A stretch of DNA of 64,000 nucleotides from Tupaia tana (lineage: Eukaryota; Chordata; Mammalia; Scandentia; Tupaiidae), in the NCBI GenBank assembly GCA_026018925.1, contig JAKSZU010000026.1:14995127-15059126 (forward strand). The letters run 5' to 3'. The position numbers were made by a program, and so were the translations under genes. The notes beneath the pieces were generated by a model. It was not told the DNA's origin. It did no database searches and worked only from the letters and a program-made list of their open reading frames with translations. Shown one piece after another: positions 9,523 through 20,304 of the stretch. The number at the start of each line of letters is the position of its first letter. The stretch's first letter is position 1.

Positions 9523-9914
9523 CCCACTCAGGTCAGCATGCATAACCTTTACATCGCAAAGATGTATTTGAGTTCAACATGGGCTGAGTGTGGCCTGGGG
9601 TGGTTTCCATTCTGCTCTCACCCGTTTCTCCCGGAGACCGTGTGGTAATTACTAGGAGCAGAAATGGAACTTCCTGGTGATCCAAAGCTGAGGTCTCAGA
9701 AGGTGTTTAATCTTCTCTGCCCGGAGGCCTGCGCTGCTGAACAGGCACAGATGTGGTCAGAGGGGAGCCCCCTGAATAAAGCTCAGTCAGTCCTTCCGTC
9801 AAGACAGCAACTTCTTTTGATCGGTTGCTCAGGAGGAGGAAGGGCTGCTGGAGTATGCTAGAATTAGCCCCTGACCCTTGGTACAGCCACAGGCCGTCCA
9901 TGTTTGCTGCGGTC

Positions 9915-10156
9915 CTGGTAAATGAGAGTAGTGTTTATCGAGCACTTGCACACCCTAACCACCCACATTTAGGGCCTCACTCAGTTCTTGCATGGATTCG
10001 TCCTATAGGTGGGTTGTTCCCATTGTGCAGATGAGGAAACTAAGTCCCAGGGACATCAAAGGGCTTGCCCAAAGTCACACTGCTATGGAGTGGTCGAACC
10101 AGAATTTGAATTCAGTTCTTTCTACCTCCAGAGCATGTAAGCTTAACCATCACATG
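9915..10156 (-). mobile_element. MIR SINE, antisense
   Basis: Contains GCAGATGAGGAAACTAAGTC, GCTTGCCCAAAGTCACAC and CCAGAATTTGAATTCAG, the reverse complement of MIR core and tRNA-like head. An ancient mammal-wide SINE. Confidence 0.75.
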
Positions 10157-10159
10157 TGA

Positions 10160-10705
10160 TTCAGTAGCCAAGATCCCTCAACTAGCCAGCAGGATACCCC
10201 TTCTAAATGTGGGTTGTATTTGTTACTTGTAGCTGAGGGTTGGTAAGCATTTTTTAGGGAGGCCCAGGACACTTTGAGGACGAGATGAAGTCTGTTCGTT
10301 TTTGCCTGAAGAAAGGCACATGTAACACCCACCAGCCAGCTAGATGGTTAGGCTGGGACTGAATGGCAAACTCAGTTTGCAGTGCACAGTCGGTATGGCG
10401 TGCCTGACGCAGGAATCGGCGGAGGGTCTGGACTCAGGCAGACCCACGTGGCTGTCAGTTAGGAAAAGTTCCAGAGACTGCCTTGTCTCAGTGCCTGGCA
10501 TGTGCAGGCTCCGAATGGAGCAAACTAAAATAGCCCCCACGACATACATGTATGTCAACACCAGAAGGCCAATTTATTAATTTGTCAAGAGAAATTACTG
10601 TCAGAGAGACCAGAAAAGCTTCAGGAGGGTGGGCCTGCATGGCAGGCAGAGAATGGCTTAGCGAGTGCAGACAAAGACAGGGATAATGATGACATCTGTA
10701 ACATG
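10160..10705. other. No recognisable element
   Basis: Unique-looking intronic sequence. The reading frames on both strands here are short and unsupported. Confidence 0.45.
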
Positions 10706-10740
10706 TCATGGCAGCAGGAAGAAGTAGACATCATAGCTGG

Positions 10741-10985
10741 GAACATAGGCCATGGTGGGAGATACCTGGGTTCGAATCCCAGTTCTGCTATTTTGAAGTA
10801 ATGTGTCTGGTCTTAAGCAAGTTAAGAGTCTCTCTGGGCCTCAGTTTCCTAATCTGTAAAATGGGGCTAATAATAATAATAATTTCATGGACCATTGTAT
10901 AAATGAGATAAGCTCCGGAGTGTCAAGTCCTCTGCACAGTATCTAGCAAGTAGAAGGTGCTTGATAAACGCTAGCTGTTGTGCAG
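10741..10985 (+). mobile_element. MIR SINE, sense, well preserved
   Basis: CCTGGGTTCGAATCCCAGTT (B box) is followed by CAAGTTAAGAGTCTCTCTGG, GGCCTCAGTTTCCTAATCTG and TAAAATGGGGCTAATAATAA, then the 3' part GGTGCTTGATAAACGC. A typical nearly full-length MIR. Confidence 0.88.
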
Positions 10986-11293
10986 TGTATTGGCACCTTT
11001 TCTCTAGCATTTGCACTTGCAGCCTCTGGCCTGAGAACTTCCAGGCAATTGCAGCTAAATGCCTTGCAGTTGACCCCCACACACCCCACCACCACTTTCC
11101 CAGGGCCCCCGCAGTGCTAGGAATGTGCCTGGACACGATGCCTTTGGTTGCCTCCAGTGGCCATCTGTCCTTGGGCAGCCATCCTGTGAGCACATGTCAG
11201 CATGGCCACCTCTAGGGCTTTACCACAGTCCTGCACTTTAGTTTTGGCCAGAGTAAAAACATCTCCCACGTGCTTTAAAAAACCACAGACTGG

Positions 11294-11565
11294 GGAACCA
11301 GCAGTTAGCGTAATGGCTATGTCGCTGGACTCCCACGTAGTCGACTGCGGTTTGTGTCTCGGACCCGGTGGCTTACAACTCACGCCGGGCGTGTGTGCGT
11401 GAGTGCCCAAGATCCCGAGAGGAGAATGGAGGAGAAGGGATTGCGGCGTGACCATCCCCCCTGGGGGGTGATTTCTCGCTTTCTGTCTCTATGTCTCTCT
11501 CTGTCTGGCGAGCGCACGCGCCCTATAGCGAAAAAAAACTCTCAAAAAAAAAGAAAACAAAAACA
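11294..11565 (+). mobile_element. Tu type III SINE, young subfamily
   Basis: Full-length CpG-rich copy. A 15-bp perfect TSD AAAACCACAGACTGG lies at 11279-11293 and 11566-11580. Diagnostic states are GGCTTACAACTCACGCC and TCTCTATGTCTCTC, shared with 19463 and the inner copy at 2081. It lies 49 bp from an inverted Tu III at 11615. Confidence 0.95.
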
Positions 11566-11614
11566 AAAACCACAGACTGGTACATTTGGGCCCTGATCCC
11601 ACCAAAGACTTTTT

Positions 11615-11862
11615 TTTTTTAAGAGGGATTTTTGCTATAAGGTGTGTGTGTGTTCACCACAAAGAGAAACAGAAAGTGAGAAATTACCCCCCCCCCCCAG
11701 GGGGATGGCCATGCTGCAGTCCCTTCTTCTCCACTCTCTTCTCTGGATTTTGGGCACACACATGCACCCGACATGAGTTTAAAGCCGCCAGGTCTGGGAC
11801 TTGCACCGCGGTTGTCTATGTGGGAGTCCAGTGATGTAACCATTTGCCATCTGCTGATCCCG
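11615..11862 (-). mobile_element. Tu type III SINE
   Basis: Reverse-strand copy with a C-run (about 14 C) in the CCCCCAGGGGG segment and a TATAAGGTGTGTGTGTGTTC 3' end. The 12-bp TSD CCAAAGACTTTT lies at 11603-11614 and 11863-11874. It forms a tail-to-tail inverted pair with 11294. Confidence 0.92.
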
Positions 11863-12304
11863 CCAAAGACTTTTGTGAGGCTTCACCATGGCTCTCAGGA
11901 TTTGCTCTGTCCTGGTGTCTACCAGAGGGGACAGACTTTTCCACTTGCCCATGGGCCTGAGGAATAGCCTTAGTTAAAAGGCAGCTTCCAGCACCAGGAG
12001 GCTCTGGAAGCACTATTATCCCTTGGACAGCCCTCATGCATGCGTGTGAAGTTGCCCTCTGATCTCCTAGAAAGGAAAAAACATTTGCATCTCAGTGGGA
12101 GAAGGGGTGTGTAAAACCCAATTATTTGCTGGAAACCCACAGGCCAGTCCCTCACAAATAACAGAAGCAGAAGCTGCCTGGTGTGGTGGGGAAGGCTCCA
12201 GACCACGACATGGGCAGCTCTGTTGGCATGTCTGTGCTGTCACCAGCTGGCTGTGTGGTTTTGGTCTCTGCCTGGCATGTCAGCTGCATTGTTGCAGTTA
12301 AGGC

Positions 12305-12425
12305 TGACCAGAGCCTGTGAGGTGGGTACTATTATCCCCATTTCATAGATCAGGGCACTGAGGCCCAGAAAGATGCTTGACCTCACCCATGTGGTATGTT
12401 TTGAATCCAGATCTGACAGTAGCCT
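12305..12425 (-). mobile_element. MIR SINE fragment, antisense
   Basis: GGTGGGTACTATTATCCCCA, TTCATAGATCAGGGCACTGA and GGCCCAGAAAGATGCTTGAC, then TTTTGAATCCAGATCTGAC, are MIR core read in reverse. Confidence 0.7.
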
Positions 12426-13421
12426 ATATTACATGTCTTCAGGACAAGTGTCTATCTCTGACCATACGTCAGTTTCAACAGTTGCACCCACTGCTGGATG
12501 GTTTATTCCAGAGATTAGAAACTCTGGGATTCTGAGGCCAACTACTGAGCTTTTCGTAGGTAAATCTTTGACTCACTTAAAATGCTGGTCTTGGGGACTC
12601 CTGCTGGGGCTCTGGTGGTATTCCTGGCGGGTGCTCTGGGGAGAATAAAGCTTGCAGGCGCTGGCTCTTCCTGGTTTGTAATAGTTTCTGCTTCTGCCAT
12701 TCTGAGTTTCATAAGAGAACTCTACTTTTGGGCCCTGGTGCCAAGCTACCTCCTCCTGGCCCAGCTATGGGAGCCCCTGGGGCTTCCTCTCTGCCAGGCT
12801 GAGTCTGTCTGCCATTTGTCACTGTCACCTCTGGCTCTGGTCTGCTCTGTGAAGGGTGGTGATATGCCATCTTGTTACCCTGATGGTAATGTCTGGAGAC
12901 AGCGTTAGGCAGATCTGACCATGGAATGGCCAGGCCTTGGACCCTCGGGGTGCTCAGCCACTCAGCGGGCTGTAGAAAGGATCTCACCTATTGGGGCTTA
13001 CCGTACATCCCTGGCCTGGGGTTGGCAGATAGCAGGAGGGAGAAAGGGATGTGGCAGGAGCTTCAGTGTACAGAGGAATGTGTCTCCAAGGTTTGCCAGC
13101 CCTTTGGGTCCATAGCCTCACTCAGGTATGGAGAAAATGCAAGATGTCAGTATCTTCTGTTCAGCATGGGAGATGCTGATTCAGAAATGAACCTGCTTCC
13201 TAGAGAAATAGAGAGTAGCAGACTCCATTCGTGCTGTATTTAATCTGTCTTGTATTTGGGCATGCCATATGGCTTTGGCAGTATCTGATTGGATGCCCTT
13301 CACTTGTGGACTAGCTTGTTTTGTCCAACAAACTGTGAACCTATGTTTCCTTATTAGGCATCTCCGATCTCTGCTGATACAGGTCAGGCTGTCTTTAAGT
13401 CCCCTAGAAAAGACTACTTCA

Positions 13422-13700
13422 GGGACCAGCAGTTAGCGTAATGGCTGTCACTGAACTCCCACGTAGTCGACCGTGGTTCGAGTCCCAGAGCCAGTGGCTT
13501 AAACTCATGCCAGGCGTGTGTGCGTGCGTGCCCAAGATCCCGAGAGGAGAATGGAGGAGAAGGGATTGTGGCATGGCCATCCCCCCGGGGGGGTGATTTC
13601 TCCCTTTCTATCTCTCTGTCTCTCTCTCTTTCTGGTGAGTGCGCACGCCCCATAGCAAAAACCCTCTCCAAAAAAAAAAAAAAGAAAAAGAAAAAGAAAA
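13422..13700 (+). mobile_element. Tu type III SINE, young
   Basis: GGGACCAGCAGTTAGCGTAA head, B box GGTTCGAGTCCC, full body and a tail of AAAAAG units. The target duplication is about 14 bp (AAAGACTACTTC and AAAGGCTACTTC). The middle of the head is a few bases shorter than in sister copies. Confidence 0.92.
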
Positions 13701-13799
13701 AAAAGGCTACTTCAAAATGAAAAAATGTTGCTTAGATGGAAAGATTTAATTATCTGTCATTGTCTATCATCTGGTAGAAGTGATTTCCAGTCTATAGCA

Positions 13800-13955
13800 A
13801 CTAACTGGACATTGACAAGTCACTGGACAAATCACTTACCCTCCCGAGTGTGTTTTCTACTTGGTAAGGATATGGCGAAGATAGAATGAAGAACTCGTGT
13901 ACGTTTCCTGGCATGAGGGCTGCCACTTAGAGCGCAGAGATTCAATAAAAGGTGA
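13800..13955 (+). mobile_element. MIR SINE fragment (diverged)
   Basis: AAGTCACTGGACAAATCACTTACC followed by TACTTGGTAAGGATATGG and CCTGGCATGAGGGCTGCC resembles MIR core in sense. Weak. Confidence 0.45.
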
Positions 13956-14029
13956 CTTTGGAAGCTACTAGCCTTACGTTATCTGATGGAGTAGCTTGTA
14001 ACAATGATGAAAATGATGATCATAGCCAT

Positions 14030-14250
14030 CGGCATTTACCGTGTGTTGACAGTATTTCAAGCATCGTACAAAGTCAGTTACTTTCATTACTTTGTTTAAA
14101 CTGCACCATCCTCTATAAGGTAGGTTCTGTTATTAATTCCATATTGTGGTGGAAGAACTGAGGCTGAGAAAGTGCAAGTAACAGGCCCAAGGTCCTAGGG
14201 TCAGACAGGAGATGAAATCTGCCCTAATTCTCAACCTTTCATCCGATAAT
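14030..14250 (-). mobile_element. MIR SINE, antisense
   Basis: CATTTACCGTGTGTTGACAG, CTCTATAAGGTAGGTTCTGT, AACTGAGGCTGAGAAAGTGC and GGCCCAAGGTCCTAGGGTCA follow the antisense MIR order. Confidence 0.7.
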
Positions 14251-14254
14251 GCTA

Positions 14255-15588
14255 AGGTAAGAAATCACAATGCCATCTCCATTGAAACCTGCTTTCTCAT
14301 CAAGTAGGGAATTTAACTTGCTCAGGTGGTGACAGCCTTGCTCAGAGGCCTGCTGTGCTCGCTCAGGGAGCAGCACTCACACTGGCTGGCCATTCGTTAC
14401 CCCGCCTGGACTCTGCTGTTACTGTTCAGGGGATTGATTGTCCCAGGGGAGCCATCCCTGTGGGGGCCAGGCATTTGCAGAAAATTGCTCAGACATCGAC
14501 CTACAGGAAGCTTCTGCCACTCTTTCATCCTGGCCATGTTGGTAGAAAAAGAGGAGTGACGTTCTTTTGCCACCTGCAATTTGTTTCTTTATTAGCTGCC
14601 TGTGGGGTTGAGCACTTCAGGGCAACGGCTACCAAGGGCAGCAAGTGACTGATGGTCCCAGAATTTGCCATGTTGGTCATAATGGCACCAGCTGGGGCTG
14701 CGTGAGAGACTGTCTTGGGAAATCTTGTCCTTCACGAAGTGTCTTGAATGACTTCATGCCCTCCTCTTGCACTAAACCACCATGCTCTCTCTGTGTCTCT
14801 TCTCTAAGCTACTCCCAAGCTTGGTCCCAGAGATGGAGCAAGACAGAGTTGACCCTTGGTGGAGAACCTGGCCTTGTGTATGCCTTGAGGCTGAGTCAGA
14901 AGCCTGATTTGTGAGGGAGGCAGCAGGTAGCAATAAAGAGTGATGAAGCTGAACTGCATATTCCCAAGAAGGCAGCCACTGGAAGGGTTCTAAAGAGACT
15001 CGAGATGGGGGTGATTATATAATGGGGTTTAATGAGGCTTGAGGCCAAGGTTCATTACCCTCAGAAGAGGGGGAAGAGAGGCGCGTGTCTTGACACAAGT
15101 TTGCTGCCTGAACTGCAGTCTCCTCTCAAAATTGGGAGAGATTTTTGAGCAGTTTAGATCTGACCTGATCAGTGATAGCAATTCCAAGGGGAAAACACAC
15201 ATCCTATTGAAGTGATCCGAAGGTCCTTGTCCCCCAAGAATGAGCAAGCAGAAGTGTAAGCACGGGCGCTGGTCTCTCCCTCTCCCTGCAGATGCAGCCC
15301 TGCATCTTTGCCCTGTTTTGAAACTCAGACCCCAGCAGATCCTTAACATGTACTGTCCCCCTGCCACATGCCAGAAAGACCCTTAACTAGATGTTTTGCA
15401 GCTTTAAAATATGTACACTGGAAAACAAATAGAACACTTCAGAACACTTTTCATTTCCAAATGAAAAGCCCCGATCCCTTGTACCATCTCTCCTCTAGTT
15501 CTGCTGCCCCAAAGCAGCCACTTTTAACTCTCTCTGCCTAGTTCTTTCACTAGCCCACAATGGAAACTATACTAGCTTCTACCAGGGG
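14255..15588. other. No recognisable element (longest quiet stretch near the exon)
   Basis: About 1.3 kb without a SINE or LINE that I can name. The open frames at 14326-14648 and 15029-15367 are short and lack conserved motifs or splice support, so I do not call genes. Confidence 0.5.
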
Positions 15589-15590
15589 TT

Positions 15591-16016
15591 CTCAAAGTGC
15601 GTTCCATACCAACAGTAGCAGCACCCGAGAGCTTGTTGGAAATGCAAATTCTTGGCCAGCCACAATGGTGTAGTGACAGTCCAACACTCCATGATGCTGA
15701 AGCCATGTGGGAGGGTCCTGAGTTCGTGTCCCGAGGTTGCCCTGTGCATGCTTGACACATGTGTGCCCATGACTGGGGGTAGGATCTGAATCTAAAGACC
15801 CTGTTGGGTGTGCCTGTCTCTCCCTTTGTCTCTGTCTCTTTTTCTCCCTTTCTCTTGTAAGAAATAAAAATAAAACTTTTTTTTAAAAAATGCTAATTCT
15901 TGCTCTCCCCTGCTAAGGCCTACCGAATCAGAAGCTCTGGAGAGGGGCCCAGGAATCTGAGTTTTCACAAATCTGTCTACAGGTTCACATTTCAGAATCA
16001 CTGGGCTGTATAACAT
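15591..16016 (+). mobile_element. MER20-type hAT element, split by SINE-C
   Basis: AGGGGTTCTCAAAGTGCGTT, GAGCTTGTTGGAAATGCAAAT, then after the SINE CTACCGAATCAGAAGCTCTG and GGGGCCCAGGAATCTGAGTT, ending TTCAGAATCACTGGGC. This is the order of MER20, a non-autonomous hAT-Charlie element. Confidence 0.82.
15654..15887 (+). mobile_element. SINE-C family copy, inserted in MER20
   Basis: Head GGCCAGCCACAATGGTGTAG, B-box-like GAGTTCGTGTCCCG, then GCATGCTTGACACATGTGTG, CCATGACTGGGGG, a CT-rich stretch, and a tail of AAATAAAAATAAAAC. The 14-bp imperfect TSD AAATGCAAATTCTT / AAATGCTAATTCTT lies at 15640-15653 and 15888-15901. Confidence 0.85.
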
Positions 16017-16024
16017 TTTTCTGT

Positions 16025-16690
16025 CCTTTTTAGATTTTAATACTTCAATCATTTCAAGCTTACCAAAAGGTTGCAAGAATACTTCAAAGGACTCCCATCC
16101 CCCCTTTACTCAGATTCATCAGTTTTTAACATTTCTTTATATTTGCTTTCCCTTTCTCACTCTATTTTTGTGAGCCATCTGAGACTTGGCTGCATGTTCT
16201 TTTCCATTCTTATATAACCGCAGAGTTACCCAAGTCAGCAAACTTGACATTGAATCAGTACCATTATCTAGCCATATTCCAATTCCAGCACTTGGCCCAA
16301 GAGCATCCATTAGCCTTCTTCTTCTTCTTCTCCTGATATGGAATCCAATTTGTGTTCCAGGGTCCCCTATTCCATTTGTCTACAAGAGTTCCTCAGCCTT
16401 TCCTTGCTGTTTCTGACTTTGACATCTTTGAAGAGTGAGGGCCAGCTGCTTTATAGTACATACTTCAGCTTGGGTCTGATGCTTCTCTGTGGTTAGGCTC
16501 AGACTGTGCAGTTTGGCAGGACATCCGTAGAGAGAGCGTTGTGTCCCAGCACACCAGATCTTTAGAAAAACCCATTGTGTAGGAACAGGAGACTGAGGAG
16601 CCCTCCACGGCCTTCTGACCTGCCATGTGGTTATTAATGTGGCCAAAAATGCAGCTCTAACCTTCCTGGTACTCTCCTGCAACAGGAATG
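16025..16690 (-). mobile_element. L1M LINE 3'UTR, antisense
   Basis: CAGATTCATCAGTTTTTAAC, TTCCTCAGCCTTTCCTTGCT, GACTTTGACATCTTTGAAGA and GTGCAGTTTGGCAGGACATC occur in the order of the antisense L1M (MC/ME-class) 3'UTR. Non-coding. Confidence 0.78.
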
Positions 16691-16852
16691 GGGTTATTAA
16701 ACTCTAGGTACAAACTTTTATTAAAGAGTGAGAAACTTAACACAAAAGGAAAAGCCCAGATACAAGGATCTGACCTTTCTACACACAAGTTAGATCGTCA
16801 TGATTTAGTTGGAGGCATGGTTATTATTATGTTTACAAAAGAAATTAATTAA

Positions 16853-17132
16853 AAAAATTTTTTTTAATGTCTTCTCTCTCTTTCTCTCTCTCTCCCTCCT
16901 TCTCTCCCTCCACCCCTCCATGTCTCTCTCTTTTTTCTCTCAGCAGGGTTTCATGCTGTGCTTCCTTCCTACCCCCCAACACACACACAGCCTGTCCCAG
17001 TGAGCTAGGATCATGGTTAATGCACACACCTGGGGTGAATAGGTCGACCTTGCACTGGGCTCTGATCTTGCATATGGCTTCTGGCATTGCAGAGCATCGT
17101 CTACCAACGTGCCACTGTGACTGAGGCCCAGA
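16853..17132 (-). mobile_element. SINE-C family copy with a pyrimidine-rich flank
   Basis: CAGCAGGGTTTCATGCTGTG, GAGCTAGGATCATGGTTAAT and GGCATTGCAGAGCATCGTCT run to CACTGTGACTGAGGCCC, the reverse SINE-C layout. It is preceded by about 80 bp of CT-rich sequence, where a GA-rich block would be expected, so the 3' part has been rearranged or replaced. Confidence 0.55.
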
Positions 17133-17227
17133 GGAATTTTCCATCTCTCCATTGTGTGTTCTTTTACACTCCCATTTAATGAACTACATTAGGCCTTACC
17201 ATGAGTCGAATTGTGAGTTGATTGCAC

Positions 17228-17692
17228 AACTCTTTCATGAGTTGAATTGTGGTCTCCAAATGATATGTTCAGATCCTAGCCCTCAGTGCCTGTGAATGTG
17301 CCTTTATACAGGAATAGGGTCTTTGCAGATGTAATCAAGTTATGATGAGATCATTAGGGAGGCCCCAATCTAATATGACCAGCATCTTTATAATAAAGAA
17401 GAAGAAAATGACGGAACACACAGAGATGCAAGAACAACACGCAGAGATGGAGGCAGATATCAGAGACACATTATATAGCCCAGGAATGCCCAGGGTTGCC
17501 AGAGCTGGCCGGAGTCAGGAGAGGGCCAGGCAGCAGGTTCTTTCTGAGCCTACAGAGGAAACCAACCTGCTTTAAAACTCAAGGGTCATCTTGATTTTAG
17601 GTTTCTGGCTGCCAGAGCAATAATAAAATATATTTCTCTTGTTTTAAGCCACACAGTTTATGGTAATATATTACAGCAGCTATAAGACATCG
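17228..17692 (+). mobile_element. MaLR-type (ERVL-MaLR) solo LTR fossil
   Basis: GTTGAATTGTGGTCTCC, TATACAGGAATAGGGTCTTT, AATCTAATATGACCAGCATC and TTTCTCTTGTTTTAAGCCAC occur in MaLR LTR order, ending GCAGCTATAAGACA. It is an old, non-coding solo LTR, decayed, with no internal region. Confidence 0.75.
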
Positions 17693-18172
17693 AGGCAGGC
17701 ACCCTCCTCATTTTCTAAGCAAAAATGAGGGAAAGTGTCACCATCACCCGTTGGTACTATTGTGGCAACTCAGGACACATTCAACGTTTCTGTGTCACCA
17801 TGACTATCTGTGGAAAAAGGACTTACTGTCTCAGCTACCTACAGGGAGTGACCTATTTGAGAAGTAACATGAAAGTGTGAAGTGGCTGGTTGTGAGGGGT
17901 AGAGAAGAAAGAGTAAGGACTGTGGGGAACTGGCAGGGAACCTCCTTCTGAGGGGCAGCTCACCTCCAGCCCTAGTAGGTATGACCCCCACGTAGGGATG
18001 GGCCCAGTACTGCCAGGTTTGCGATGTATCAGAAGTTGGAGAACCTGACTTTTATAAGAGTTCCCAATTTTAAAGCATCCACAATCAATTTTAAATCTTC
18101 TGCCACTGTGTAATTTAATGTTGAATAATTCCACATGTTTGCAAGTTGTATTTGGTTCTTGAGGTTTCTACT

Positions 18173-18438
18173 TTTTTCTTTTTTTTTTTTAACTGCCAAA
18201 GGGCATGTGCAGTCACCAGAGAGAGACAGGTTAGAAGGAGAAAACACTCCCATCCCCATACAGAGGAACATGGTCACACTGTAACCCCTTCTCCTCCATG
18301 TCTTCCATACTGTTGGATTTTTGGTCACACAGCCACACACACCTAGCATGTTTTTCAGGCCACTAGGACCGAGATTCGAACCACGGTCAGCCATGTGAGA
18401 TCCAGCTCCCCTAACCACTAGGCTATGGGGCTAGACCC
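18173..18438 (-). mobile_element. Tu type III SINE, older subfamily
   Basis: AACTGCCAAAGGGCATGTGC, GA block, GAGGAACATGGTCACACTGT, TTTTTCAGGCCACTAGGACC, GATTCGAACCACGGTCAGCC and CTAGGCTATGGGGCTAGACCC. The tRNA-like B box is well preserved in reverse. Confidence 0.8.
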
Positions 18439-18469
18439 ATGGAATTCCCATTTTTTTAATCTCTAGTCT

Positions 18470-18602
18470 AGAATCATGGATGTCAGTGCTGGAAGGGGCC
18501 TCCAAACTCAGAGTCCAACCCCTCATTTTACAGGTAGGGAAACTGAGGCAGAGAGTAGAAGGGAACTCGCCTAGAGCTACAGAGTTGGGATTGAATTTTC
18601 CA
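18470..18602 (-). mobile_element. Ancient MIR-like SINE fragment
   Basis: TGCTGGAAGGGGCCTCCAAA, CATTTTACAGGTAGGGAAAC and TGAGGCAGAGAGTAGAAGGG followed by ATTGAATTTTCC match a common ancient mammalian repeat sharing MIR core. The exact subfamily is uncertain. Confidence 0.6.
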
Positions 18603-19209
18603 TAATGTCTCTCTCTACATTGTGTGAAGATGGTTGCAAAAAGTTGTCTCTGCTACAACTCAAAGTGCTTATCAACAAAGTAGTGGATGTTTACAGGAAG
18701 GAAATAGTTTTGTTTAAAAGGGGGCATGTATTTTGTCGGGGGGGGGGCGGGCGTGCGACACGTATGTGTATGAATACCTGTGGGTGTGTATATCCTACGC
18801 AAGGCCACTTCCAGGTATGCTATCATCCTTTTTCTCCCCTCTTGTCTGCCTACACAATCTGCACCTCTTGCTTTGCACACACAGTTTGGGCTCAGCGTGC
18901 ACCAGACAACCTCAGATCTTTTGTTATGATTGTTCTCAACAGGAACTGTGGCAGCAGAAATTGGTTGGTAAGTGGTTGGCATTAGGAGCCAAGGGGATCT
19001 TTTGCACCTCTTGAGTGAGTCCTGATCCTCGGTCAGGTACACACTGTCAGCATGGACAGTCCCATTCCATTTCCTGTCACCAGAACCCGTGTCTGATGGT
19101 TACTGCCTTTGTTCCAGGACTCCCCCGACTCCAGGCGAGGGCTTTCCATATGTCAGCTGATTTGATAACAAGAAAGCACATGATTAGAGCTGGACAGGGT
19201 GCACCAGGC

Positions 19210-19345
19210 ATTCAGACTCCCTCTCCATGCTCTCACAGCCCATTCTGAGGATGAGGAAAATGACATTCCAAGAGGGGAGGTTTGTGGCTGGAAATTACAT
19301 AACATGTTAGAGCCAAGATCAGAAACCACAGTGTCTTCAGACTCC
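19210..19345 (-). mobile_element. MIR SINE fragment (diverged), antisense
   Basis: CATTCTGAGGATGAGGAAAA followed by GGAAATTACATAACATGTTA and CAGAAACCACAGTGTC resembles the antisense MIR core. Weak match. Confidence 0.45.
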
Positions 19346-19462
19346 AAGTTTCATGCATTCTCTGCAAACAAACAAACAAACAAGAAAACTTGGCCTGACC
19401 ATATTTCCATAAGACAGTAAGTTGGAGGGATAGTGGGTTGTTTTAATCAAATTTACATCCTC

Positions 19463-19732
19463 AGGGAACCAGCAGTTAGCGTAATGGTTATGTCGCTGGA
19501 CTCCCACGTAGTCGACCGCGGTTCGCGTCTCGAACCCGGTGGCTTACAACTCACGCCGGGCGCGTGTGCGTGCGTGCCCAGGATCCCGAGAGGAGAATGG
19601 AGGAGAAGGGATTGCGGCGTGACCATCCCCCTTGGGGGGTGATTTCTCGCTTTCTGTCAATATGTCTCTCTCTGTCTGTCTGGCGAGCGCACACGCCCTA
19701 TAGCGAAAAACCTCTCCAAAAAAAGAAAAAAA
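19463..19732 (+). mobile_element. Tu type III SINE, young subfamily
   Basis: AGGGAACCAGCAGTTAGCGT head, B box GGTTCGCGTCTC, GGCTTACAACTCACGCCGGG, TATGTCTCTCTCTG and GAGCGCACACGCCCTATAGC. The 14-bp perfect TSD AAATTTACATCCTC lies at 19449-19462 and 19733-19746. One of the least diverged copies. Confidence 0.95.
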
Positions 19733-19825
19733 AAATTTACATCCTCCCCAGAAAACCAGTCCTCTTCTTGAGCCTTGTATTGCCCGTCTACCCAGCTAGT
19801 TGGGCCAATATCTAGGGGTGATTTA

Positions 19826-20059
19826 TTTTTAATTGCCAGAGAAGTAGGCTCACCAGAGAGAGACAGAAAGATGGAGGGAGAGGGATAAAGCACCTCTCAA
19901 TGGAGCATGGTTACTCCTCAATCCTTTCTCTTTCATTTCTTCATCCTGTTGGGATTTGGGGCACACACACGTCTGCCATGTTTTTTAAGTTGCTGGGGCC
20001 AAGATTCGAACAGTCAGTCATGTGGGATCTGGCTCTTATTAGGCCATTGGGCCAGCCCT
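19826..20059 (-). mobile_element. Tu type III SINE, older subfamily
   Basis: TTTTTAATTGCCAGAGAAGT, AAAGCACCTCTCAATGGAGC, GTTTTTTAAGTTGCTGGGGC, GATTCGAACAGTCAGTCATG and GGCCATTGGGCCAGCCC define an old reverse-strand copy. It directly abuts the next SINE. Confidence 0.78.
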
Positions 20060-20290
20060 CAAACTATAGTGCACGTGTGCTTGCTAGAGAGACAGAGAGA
20101 CATAAAAGTGAGAGATCACCTCTCCCCCCATCAGGAGTGGCCACACCACAGCCCCTTCTCCTTCCATTCTCCTCTTGGGCACACACATACACATGCCCAG
20201 CATCAGTTTTAAGTCACTGGGTCCAGAACTCGAACCATGGTCAACTACATGAGAGTCCAGTGATGTAAAAATTACTCTATCTGCTGTTCC
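20060..20290 (-). mobile_element. Tu type III SINE
   Basis: ACTATAGTGCACGTGTGCTT, GA block, GTTTTAAGTCACTGGGTCCA, ACTCGAACCATGGTCAACTA and the end CTATCTGCTGTTCC. Second member of a three-SINE run in the same orientation. Confidence 0.85.
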
Positions 20291-20304
20291 CAACTCTTCC
20301 TTTC

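Noticed and set aside
9270-9527. Small frame with His-Thr repeats overlapping the exon's downstream side
   Set aside because: It is the translation of the (TG)n microsatellite and lies past the splice donor.
11294-11565. Assignment of the window to a colugo (Dermoptera)
   Set aside because: Colugo SINEs known to me are tandem tRNA-Ile-like units without a long unrelated body. The presence of tRNA-7SL monomer and dimer composites fits Tupaia instead.
17228-17692. Possible functional provirus
   Set aside because: Only decayed solo LTR-type sequences are seen here and at 20888, 31040, 47303 and 62380; no capsid, polymerase or envelope region was recognised.
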